From: Tridacna crocea
Lineage: Eukaryota > Mollusca > Bivalvia > Cardiida > Cardiidae
DNA: 64,000 bases
Assembly: GCA_943736015.1 (NCBI GenBank)
Contig: OX031060.1
Coordinates: 24,195,231-24,259,230 of the forward strand
Reading direction: 5' to 3'
Shown: one piece after another, positions 31,328 through 40,800 of the stretch
How the letters are laid out: the number at the start of each line of letters is the position of its first letter
Position numbering within the stretch: the stretch's first letter is position 1
The notes under the pieces: generated by a model
The model's input: the letters and a program-made list of their open reading frames with translations, nothing else
Database searches by the model: none
Told to the model about the DNA's origin: nothing
Position numbers and translations under genes: made by a program

Positions 31328-31527
31328 TTTTAAACAATCCCCAGTTTAATTGACCCCTGAGAATGGAGGCTTTCGTTGAAAAAAATAAGATACTAGGAAC
31401 CAGCGTTTTCCCCTTCCCACAATATTTTCTACACTTGCAAAGAAGAATCCAGTCACTTGAACAACATTTAAATTGTATGTTTTTAATTAGGACAAGTCTA
31501 AAATCATGTCGTTTGGTAAAGAATTAA
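31328..31527 (+). mobile_element. HpA MITE, diverged
   Basis: AACAATCCCCAGTTTAATTG, worn hairpin, TCGTTTGGTAAAGAA then TTAA. Confidence 0.7.
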
Positions 31528-31726
31528 TCGATCCCAGGGCACTGCATGTCAAACCTAACAATCTCAAAGAGCAATAATGAATTTTGCATACATGATAAGA
31601 AATCCACAGGGGAAAATCATTCTAATAATAGCAGAGATACAGAAATTACGCAACGTGCCGCCCTTTCCATTTTTTTCCAATGCTCAGACAGTTACTCAGC
31701 AACGAGAATTTGTTTCAATCGTGTCA

Positions 31727-31930
31727 ACGAAGTTTACAACATTATTTCAGTAATATTTCGCCGCTTTTCTGGGTCTATTTTAACGGTACCTTGCAAATTA
31801 GATTCCAAAGCCACGGGCTTTCCCATATAACCATCGTCAAAACAGTAATCAGCTGTGAGAGAGGAGTCAATCTTGTCGCAATGGCTATCGTCCACGGAAA
31901 TAATTTGCCGACCTGGGGATTCGAACCCCA
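31727..31930 (-). mobile_element. tRNA-derived SINE with LINE-like tail
   Basis: On the minus strand: T-arm TGGGGTTCGAATCCCCA at about 31910-31930, a body with ATTGCGACAAGATTGACTCC, and a tail TACTGAAATAATGTTG at about 31740-31755. The body is related to 58310-58420. The tail matches the 3' UTR of LINE-1 (minus strand near 20740-20775), the usual relation between a SINE and the LINE that mobilises it. The tRNA head is incomplete at its 5' side. Confidence 0.7.
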
Positions 31931-31932
31931 TT

Positions 31933-32080
31933 GTTTAAACCTTTAGCAGACGACAAAATTTTAGCCTTGTCCAAGTTGGAAGCATTTGCAGACGACAATT
32001 CCTGTGTGGCTCAAATGGTGAACATTTTCTTTGAAAGGGTACACAACGAAAATGTGGCCTCTCTCCAGGAAATGTTTTAC
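31933..32080 (-). mobile_element. HpA left half
   Basis: TTTAAACCTTTAGCAGACGAC, GAAGCATTTGCAGACGAC, TGGCTCAAATGG; the hairpin is absent. Confidence 0.65.
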
Positions 32081-32084
32081 GTAT

Positions 32085-32715
32085 TTCAAATTGACTAAAG
32101 TAAATTTATGCAGAACTCAGTGAGAACTAAACTGACAAATCCTAAACAATCTCAAAAAATGTAAATTAAAAAGAAAGAAAGAACCAAAAATGGTAACACA
32201 CAATCATAGCCATTCTTCGGCAAAATGTAACATACTTTCAACTGGAGCTACTGTATTTACAAAAGTAGTTGTCATTCGGCAAACAAGGGTACTGAATTAC
32301 CAAATTGATATTAAAAACTGTGTATGAAATGACCAGAGTGGGTTCGAAATGATCAAAGTGGGAACGAAATCGCCTAAATCGCATGAAATGGCCTTAATAT
32401 GAAATGACCTGTGCACGAAATGACTGGAAGCATTGTAAACAAAATAGCTACATTCACAGGCACTTTTCAAAAGCGTATAAAAGTGTGGTGCCGCCTCAAG
32501 CGGCTCCACAATGAATACATAAGATTACAAATCCTGTTTGCCATCGACTGTCTTTGCATTGATATAAGTCTAATGTATGCCGGACTAGTGCTTGTATGGA
32601 TGGGTACCCGGAGTATATTTCGTAACCGTATCGAAGATCAAAACAGGCTTTTGATTGGTTATTGTCTTCGGTCAAGGCCGATCTCAATAATGGTTGCCAA
32701 ATTCAAGCATAGTCA
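32085..32715. other. Non-coding stretch, nothing recognised
   Basis: A few GAAATGACC-type short repeats at 32320-32425; frames on both strands are not convincing. Confidence 0.4.
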
Positions 32716-32719
32716 GTCA

Positions 32720-32830
32720 TTTAACCTCTTTGCCAGCAAAGCACCTCTCAAAGCGCTTTTGGGGACTGTGTAGATCGCAATTAGGCTGCACAGAATGTGC
32801 CTTCTTCTCTTGAATCCTAATGTTCCGATG
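32720..32830. mobile_element. HpB copy, worn
   Basis: TTAACCTCTTTGCCAGC start, GGGGACTGTGTAGATCG and GCACAGAATGTGCC. Confidence 0.6.
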
Positions 32831-33194
32831 CTGTTGCGTTATTTCCAGCAAAAAAAGAAGAGTTTGAACCCGCTAAGATTGTTTATTTACTGTTTGGTGG
32901 AAATTTCTATATTTTATTTCCTCTAAAAGTATTTGTGTAGTGGTTCAAGGGTTATATGGTGAATAAAAGCTAGGATTTCTTGACAAAAGAATATAAATCT
33001 GAAAATGCTGATTCAAATGCTCCATTAGGTGAGAATGTAGAATCTGATAAAGCCTCAGGAATCTGTTATTAATGTGCTTAGGTGTCATAAAAGTCATTTT
33101 TGTTGCGTATAGCAATATTGTGTTAAATTGTTAAAATGCCGTAAAATTTACATATTCGCCATTATCTAGATAGATTATTTCGGACAACTAAAAG

Positions 33195-33310
33195 CCTTTA
33201 ACTCTTTCCATACCAAAGACAACATCAGAAGCTTCTGTGGACAGTGTATATCAAGATCAGACTGCACAGAACGTGCAGTTTGATCTCTGATCTGCGCTGT
33301 CCACTGCTTT
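33195..33310 (+). mobile_element. HpB MITE, 5' part and hairpin
   Basis: TTTAACTCTTTCCATACC, GTGGACAGTGTATATCAAG, perfect GCACAGAACGTGC centre, GCGCTGTCCAC. Confidence 0.8.
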
Positions 33311-33384
33311 ATTCTAGATTATGAACGAACTGTCTCTTGATCATCTAGCAGAGCTGTATTTAAAGACTGAGAAATTCGATTTAT

Positions 33385-33613
33385 TTATCCCTTTACCCCA
33401 TAAGGCATTTCTATGGTATGTCTAATTGACCCTTAATAACAGCCAGGATGAAGCCGTTTCTTATGTGTAAATGACACCTTTTGATAGCATAGAAAACATT
33501 GTGGCAAAAGGTGAAATTGCTCGTCACGAGCAATTTCACCTTTTGCCACAATGTTTTCCAAAGGCTCCTACAAGCAATGTGTAGAAATGAGTATCTATGG
33601 AGTAAAGGGTTAT
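33385..33613 (-). mobile_element. HpA2 MITE, complete, flanked by TTAT
   Basis: TTAT on both sides, CCCTTTACCCCATA and TATGGAGTAAAGGG as ends. The palindrome 33492-33558 is perfect around TCGTCACGA. The duplicated TTAT suggests a non-canonical target. Confidence 0.93.
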
Positions 33614-33768
33614 TCACTAGTGAAAGAGTTAAAACACCATGTTATCCTTAGGTTGCTGAGAAGGATTTTGGTTGTGGACAGTGAGTATCAAGTAATGAGG
33701 TGTGGTCCTGAATCTACAATGTTTGAGACCATATCCTACGACGTGAGTGGTGCTCTTGCAAAGAAGGT

Positions 33769-33957
33769 TTAACTCTTTACCAAACGACAATGGGGAGAAA
33801 AAAAAAAGAAAACGTTGTGATAGCAAAGGAGAAAATGCTGGATACCAACAGTTTCTCCTTTTTTTCCCCACAATGTTTTCGAAACAAGCTGTAGTTACGA
33901 AGTTTATGAAGAAAACCGACGATATGACCCATTTAGGAAGTGCAAAAGTTTTAACAC
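33769..33957. mobile_element. HpA copy joined to a PalF piece
   Basis: TTAACTCTTTACCAAACGAC, hairpin with GGATACCA, then GCTGTAGTTACGAAGTTTA and CCGACGATATG as in PalF. Confidence 0.65.
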
Positions 33958-34039
33958 TGTGACTGTCAATCATTGACTCTCTTTTTCGGCTTCATTTTAA
34001 ATGAAGGGATTTTTCTAACCACCGTTTAGAAATTTAGCT

Positions 34040-34110
34040 GAAGGAGTTGTAGTTTAAAGATCAGACCGCTCTTTCTGTGCAATCAAATCTTGATCAACAC
34101 CCTCGGCAAA
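34040..34110. mobile_element. HpB hairpin, worn
   Basis: AAGATCAGACCGC, TCTGTGCAATC, TCTTGATCAACACC. Confidence 0.55.
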
Positions 34111-34539
34111 ATCTTCTCATACTCTCAGTACCAGTGAAGTATACATGTATCAAAAGTAATACATGTAGCTCCTTTCAGTCACATAAAAAAATATATATTT
34201 TAATGATAGCAAAGATATTTGAAGAATGTCATGTGCCTTCTTTTTTAAAATAGTCTTCAGAATTAATAATGGAAGGTTTTAATATCTAATACTTTTCAAA
34301 TCTTATTTAAAGCATGTGTGCTTCAGTATTAGATGAAGATACGAAGCTAAACGAATCATTAGAAAGGTTTAAATGATATTAGTAGTCAACATCTCGTATG
34401 TCATAAATAATGAAATAATGTTTTTAAAAGTAATAGGCGACCCGAGGTCGTTAAGATCATTGATAAAATTATTCATGAATTACAATAAAATGGATAAATC
34501 ATCACAGATTTTTCTACAATGAGATTGGAAACATATCGA

Positions 34540-34640
34540 ACCCTTTCATCTCAATAGAGATAGATACGGAAAATATAGACCAACATCAGATTATACAAAA
34601 TGTGCAGACTGATCTTGGATCTACACTGTCGTTTTGTTTG
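34540..34640. mobile_element. HpB hairpin
   Basis: AATATAGACC, TTATACAAAATGTGCAGAC, GATCTACACTGTCG. Confidence 0.65.
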
Positions 34641-34680
34641 GTCAAGCCATAGAATAGAAATGAGATATGCTCTGGAAAAA

Positions 34681-34866
34681 ATGGGCTTAATGCATTTCCG
34701 TGATGCAAGATACTTAGCCAGCGATCACATAATTATGAATCTATAAAAGTCACATATTTAATAACAGACTTAATCATTGGGTACACTGGTCCTTGGGCCT
34801 ACAGAAAATTGACCTATATTGCAGGCTAACCTGGGTCGAAACTTTTTCCAGATTCATCAAACCCCT
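34681..34866 (+). mobile_element. HpC element, hairpin reduced
   Basis: ATGGGCTTAATGCATTTCC start, CACTGGTCCTTGGGCC, AGGCTAACCTGGGTCGA; only one hairpin arm is left. Confidence 0.7.
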
Positions 34867-35096
34867 TTTTCACAGAGAGCATGTCTCAAATCTGTCTGTG
34901 TTTCATTGAAGTTTAGTCATCGAAAGAGACCGAGCTTCTATATTAAGCGGCAATAGCGTGTCACAGCATTACAACATATTTCTTGCAAAGCGATTCCATC
35001 TTGGTTTTTCGGTATGATCGGGTCTTAGAAATTAGGAGCTTATAACTAACCTTTGCAGGAATTTCCACCACTTGTATCTGAGCCATGCACTGGCGA

Positions 35097-35542
35097 TAGG
35101 GGGCTTAACCCATTACCACACAATCCCTACTTTTGACGCCCCTGAGAAAGAAGCCTTTTGAAAACACTATGGGAAAAGGAGAAAATGCTGGTAACCAGCA
35201 TTTTCTCCTTTTCCCACAGTGTTTTCAACCCCTCCCAGAACAAATTTCAATTTTTCAGTCACCTTTATCTTGTCGTCTGCAAATGCTTTTAATTTGGACC
35301 AGTCTAAAATTTTCTCGTGTGGTAAAGAGTTAATTCATGATCCAAGATACCAAGTAAGTCATGGCATAATTTTGTATCTATAAAATTTATTTTATCTAAC
35401 AAGCGACTAAATCACGAGGTACACAGGTCATTTTCCATCTAAAAAAATCGACCAAAAACCAAAAATATCGACTCAGGTAAGTCTGCGCGGACTGCCCAGT
35501 CTGATCTGGTCGATACTTTTTTACAGGAGCATTAAACCCCCT
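35097..35542 (+). mobile_element. HpC element interrupted by HpA at its terminal TTAA
   Basis: GGGGGCTTAA (35099-35108) is the HpC start; after the HpA insertion it resumes TTAATTCATGATCCAAG (35330) and ends GCATTAAACCCCC. The hairpin near 35478-35515 is worn. Confidence 0.8.
35105..35333 (+). mobile_element. HpA MITE, complete, inside HpC
   Basis: 229 bp between duplicated TTAA. CCCATTACCACAC to GTGTGGTAAAGAG, hairpin around GGTAACC. Very similar to the copies at 45812 and 61846, hence recent. Confidence 0.95.
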
Positions 35543-35544
35543 TT

Positions 35545-36068
35545 CCACGTGGTACGTTTATCTGTTTTGTGGAGGATTTCACAATTGATATAGATTTAGT
35601 TTCACTGTTTCACGAATAAATAAAGACACGCTCCATATCACGTGGAGAGGCCATGTGGTCTACAACGTCATAAATGCCATTAGTTACGGTGGCCATTGAC
35701 AATAACTTCGTGCGGCGAAAAAAAGATGTTTCAGATTACAGAAACGCCGAGCACATTGTAGAAAAATCCTGAATTACCAACTTTTAAAAGGACTCACTGT
35801 CCACAGTTGAGATCTTCGTTTACCTATCAGCCACGAAACAAATAATCTATCAAGTCTCAACACTGAGGTCAGCTACCATTACAGCGCCATTTTTGTGCAT
35901 CTTTTTCACCCGAGAGTTTCATCCATTTTTCTATATAGCTGACAAAATAAAAAGGATAAGCCCTTGTTTGGAAATAAATTAATGACCTTTTAGCAAGTCC
36001 GTAAAATCTGAGCCCCTTGTGGTTTAATGTATCTGCGTGTCAAACTTTAATCCTCATCATCTATTGTC
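35545..36068. other. Non-coding stretch, nothing recognised
   Basis: No convincing ORF or repeat. Confidence 0.45.
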
Positions 36069-36070
36069 CA

Positions 36071-36267
36071 GGGCCTGTGTTCACCAACCATTCTCAAGAA
36101 CAATCTCAGTGTTATTCTCTCCAGATTTTCCAAATATGAAAGTAACGCAGCTTCTGATTGGCTAAACCATTTGGTTTAGCCAATCACAAGTTGTGTTACT
36201 TTCATATGTGGAAAATCAAAACAGAACGTTCTTGATAATGTTAATAATGATTGGTGAATACAGACCC
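36071..36267. mobile_element. PalE palindromic element, nearly complete
   Basis: GTTCACCAACCATTCTCAAG to GATTGGTGAATACAG; perfect core GGCTAAACCATTTGG/TTTAGCC with TGAAAGTAAC on the left and GTTACTTTCA on the right. Confidence 0.88.
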
Positions 36268-36419
36268 ACTGATCATGTTTTGCACTAAAAAAGGGGTTCG
36301 TTGCGTGGATGATATTGGCTGGTGTTGTAGAAATGAAGCGAAATAGGTTGTTTCCATTTGAAACCTAAACACATATGAGTATAAAGAAAGAGGTGATGAA
36401 CTCTTTTCCTTGCGACAAA

Positions 36420-36545
36420 TTTTATATATGTTAGAAGTCAAGGCAGTTGCAATGGACATCTTAAAAGAGGCTAAAATGGCGAGCAAGATTTGTTGGAGAA
36501 TGGTAGAAAATATTGATGGAAAAGAAGAAAATACTAGTGATAATG
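36420..36545 (-). mobile_element. HpA fragment, worn
   Basis: GGTAGAAAATATTGATGG and AAAGAAGAAAATACTAGTGA with no right arm. Confidence 0.5.
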
Positions 36546-36549
36546 CGCC

Positions 36550-37480
36550 GTAGAACTTTGTTAGTTGGCCCCTTGGAGCAAAACTCTGCTAGAATCCTAT
36601 ATATTTCCACAAAGAAGGAAATACTAAATTTATAAAAAGAAGTCTTCGCGTGCATGCTTTGGTTGAAATATCGTGCGAACAAAGGAACGTAGTAGATGTA
36701 AATTGGACTACAATCTGCAATTTGATTTTGGTCTTTTCATTTCCCTAAAATACATAATCCTTCTTGTAGGATAGGCTGTTTGGCTGACCGTCACAAAAGG
36801 TCTCGTATATATTGCACATGCAAACGGCTATTAAGGTGTTACTAAATTATGCATTAGTTCTACTTTACGAATGAGTGCTAAACTTGTTACTTAGCAGTCA
36901 TTGAAGAAACAACTAATAATCTTCATTTCTAAAACTGCTTACAGAAATCAGGAGAAATAATTTTCATCAAAAGTGGGGATTCTTTTCGATGTCAGGTACG
37001 ATTAATGTTTATTGAATGATGAAACCGTACTCTATTTCTTATATGATTTTTTTTTCCTTCTTCGCCTCTCAGAGACTGCGAGGCTAATTATAATAAATTA
37101 TAATGATAAACTTAAAAAGTTTATACGTACGTAATTTATACATTTGTTTTACACACACAAAAAAAACAGCTTTTATTCTATTACGTGGGCGTATTTTGCA
37201 GTAAGTTCCATTACAAATCGTGACTATGCAGTTTTTTTTCCCGTACTGGGGTTACAAAATGAAAAAAAAAAGACGAACGACTTGTGTCAACGATAAGGGG
37301 AACCATATCATTTTCGTAACATCGAAAGAAAAATTAAATGTGCACCTTTCTCTACCCATTGTTAGCAGGATGATTTAATGGCGAGTGGAGGATCGTATTT
37401 CTACAATAAACAATTTTTAATGGGGAGAACTGGTACAGAGGAAGAAGTCCCCACCCTGAATAAATTTGAGCTATGCTTAG
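36550..37480. other. Non-coding stretch, nothing recognised
   Basis: AT-rich; no convincing ORF. Confidence 0.45.
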
Positions 37481-37485
37481 TGAAA

Positions 37486-37634
37486 AGGGGGCTTGATGTA
37501 TCTGCGAAAGGTATCGACTTGGGTCAGCCTGATGCGCAATCTACGCAGGTTCACCCGAGTCGAAACTTTTTGCGTTGGGTAAATTTTCTGCATTTACAAG
37601 GACCATTCTACCCCAGGACTCGGTCTGTTGTCGA
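37486..37634 (-). mobile_element. HpC element, partial
   Basis: GGGGGCTTGATG start, GACTTGGGTCAGCCTG facing CAGGTTCACCCGAGTC, then AAGGACCATTCTACCCC. Confidence 0.7.
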
Positions 37635-37863
37635 TTTGACCCTTAACCACACAATTCCTACTTTTTCGACCCTGAGATGGTAGCCTTTTGAAAACATTGT
37701 GGGAAAAGGAGAAAATGCTGGGAACCAGCATTTTCTCCTTTTCCCACAATGTTTTCAACCTTGCTGGAAACGAATTTCTATTTTTGAATAACGTGTATTT
37801 TGTTGTCCGCAAGTGCTTTCAATTTGGACCAATCTGAAGTTTTGCCGTTTGGTAAAGGATTAA
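37635..37863 (+). mobile_element. HpA MITE, complete
   Basis: TTGA left and TTAA right; CCCTTAACCACAC, hairpin around GGGAACC with arms otherwise perfect. Abuts the HpC piece. Confidence 0.9.
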
Positions 37864-37889
37864 TGGATTCACGATTATGCATGTATTGA

Positions 37890-40800
37890 TATGTTTAGTT
37901 TAAACATATTTTATTCAATATAATTACAGATATTATTCATGTACAACAACATATTGCGAATAGGATTAGAACGAAAGCATCAAAGCTTATATAGTTCCTC
38001 TCCCTAAAGAAAATCACGTGGTATAACAATTACAGTAATCAAAAATAAATAGAGACACCAAAATAATGAACTGACAGTGAAAAATTTAAAGAGTAACGGT
38101 GAAAAACGAGGAATAATGTAAAAAAAAAATCAGAGGTTGTGCAGAGTTAAGAAAGAAGATGTAAAATTAACTTTTATAGGCCTCGTGTATGTGTGTGTCT
38201 GATGCAGTACAGTATCCAAAGAAAGGTACCATACACTAGTAACGTTAAATTTAGCTTAAAACTCAGGAGAATCTACCGCTATTCTCAATAAAAGCATGGA
38301 CTGCATTAAAGATTATTTCATTTTCAGCAAGGGAGAGATTATTATCTCCAAAAAGGACAACGTCAATATTATAATCAGATATTTCACAAATACATCGTCT
38401 GAATGCTGTCCTAATATTACGATAAAATTTGCAAACAAAGAAGTAGTGTTTATTGGATTCTATTTCCCCGCAACGACATAAAGGGTTTTCTACAATATTT
38501 TTCCAAAATAAGTGTTGCTTTAAATCACTACATTTATTCCTAAGGCGAGCATGTAAAATCTGCAGTCTTCTTTCTCCATAAAAAAATAGTTTGTTGGGAA
38601 TTGGCTTATCTTCATCTAATATACGTTTAAAAGATGAGAGGGAGTCTGTCTCCCTTGTAGACTGTGGCAAAGAGTTCCATGCCTCTATGGTAGAAGGGAG
38701 AAAAGATTTCATATATAGATTAGTTTTGCAGGCGATGTTTGATAAATCATTAGAATTACGAAGATTGTATGTAGTATTACTGCCAACAGTGGTCGGTACT
38801 AGAGAACATAAGTAATTTGGAACTAACCCATTTACCATTTTGAAAAGAAGAATAAGCTTGTGTTTGTTCCTACGCTGTCTTAATGTTTCCCAGCCTGATT
38901 CTCTTATAAGGTCTGCAATTGATACAAGCTTAGTACATCCCGTTACAATCCTGGCAGCCTCGTTTTGAATCTTGTCAAGTTCTTCCTTTTGGTATTCATG
39001 AACATTATCCCAAATAATATCTCCATATTCAAGAATTGGTCTTATAAATGAAAAATATATGGTTTGAAGTGAAAGGCGATCGAGCTGGTACCTCAAACTT
39101 CTTAAAACACCTATTCTTTTCCATGCCTTTTCAACGGTACACTGCACTTGTTGATCCCAGTTTCCATCACAAGATAGATAAATACCAAGGTGTTTGTGAG
39201 ACTGTACTAATGGGATAACAACATCTGACATAGAAAGATCCGGATGAACAGGTTTGATTCGTTTGCGAGATATTAGCAAAGATTTAGATTTAGAGGGATT
39301 GAATTTAACCAACCATCTGTCTGCCCAACTGCTAACCTTATCTATGTCTGACTGTAAAATAGCACCAGATATATCTGGAGTATCAACTACTAAAGAAAGA
39401 CTTGTGTCATCGGCAAACAAATTGATACCGGATTCAATATCGTGAACAATATCATTGATATATACCAAAAATAGCAATGGACCTAATACTGAACCCTGTG
39501 GGACTCCCGCTTTTACAAATGATAAATCGGAAGAACCTCCAGGAAGAACGACTTTTTGAGTTCTGTTAGTCAGATAGTCCTGCAAAAATGATAAAACTTT
39601 ACCATCTATTCCTGCAGCATGTAATTTGAAGATCAGACCCTTGTGCCACACCTTGTCAAATGCTTTACTAATGTCGAAGAAAACCATCCTTATTTCAAAG
39701 CCATTATCTAAGGCGCTACAGATTTTATTGTACAAATATGTCAATTGGTTGACAGTAGAGTCACCAGGGAGGAAACCGGACTGATGTGGTGTAAAAAAAT
39801 TTGTCTCTTTTAGGTGATTAAAAATATGCTTGTAAATTATTCTTTCAAGTACTTTCTCCATTGTGTTTAGGAGTGATACAGGTCTATAATTAGATACAAT
39901 AGAAGGATCACCGCTCTTTAAAATAGGACACACGAGAGATGTTTTCCAGGTAGTGGGAAGGACACACTTGTCGAGACAAAGATTAAATAATCGACAAAGT
40001 GGAGTTGAAATCTGAAGTGCTGATTCCAGTAACATTTTGTTATTAATACCATCTGGACCTGATGCTTTCCCAATATGAAGAGTTTTTAATACATCGAAAA
40101 CCTCATTTGGGGTGATGACTATACTGTTAAGCTTCTCACCAACAAATTGCTGGTAATCACTCGGAAGAGAGTTTAAAGAGTCGTCAATCATAGACTGACT
40201 GGAGAAAAACGAATTCAAAACATTTGCTTTTTCATTATCATCCACTGCAAATCTGTCGGTACTGGAATCAAAAATGGGTGGCAGTGTTGATGGTGAGCTT
40301 GAAGTCGGGCATATAAACGACTTTAAAATTTTCCACCAGTCACGTGGATTTAAGTTACCAGATTTAAGTTTTAGTGCCATTCGATCAAAGTAATCTTTTT
40401 TCGCAAATCGAATACTAGAAATTACTTCATTTCTTAATCGTTTAAATTTCAGCCAGTGCTGATCAGAGTTGGTCCTTTTTGCTCTTTGATAATATCTTTT
40501 TCGTTTGCGTATTTTTCTTTTGATTTCTAATGTTATCCAAGGCGGATCGTGAGGATTTATAGTGACAGTTTTATTAGGAATTGATTGAGATGCTTTTTCA
40601 ATTAAGACATTCGAAATATTCTGCGCGTATATATTTTCATCATCATTATAAGCAGTATCCCATTCTACCTCGGATAAACTTTTCCTTAACTGAAAATAAT
40701 CGCCGCTATCATATTTCCAAATTCTTCGTTTAAATGACTTATATCTGGGTTTTAAAAAATTGAAAACGCCAAAGATGGGACAATGATAACGGACATTTAA

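Noticed and set aside
33629-33973. 114-codon minus frame.
   Set aside because: It runs through an HpA hairpin and a PalF piece and has no family features.
35133-35333. A similar 66-codon frame is open in three HpA copies (35133, 45840, 61874).
   Set aside because: It crosses the palindrome and the three copies are simply young and nearly identical; other copies do not keep the frame, so there is no sign of protein-level constraint.
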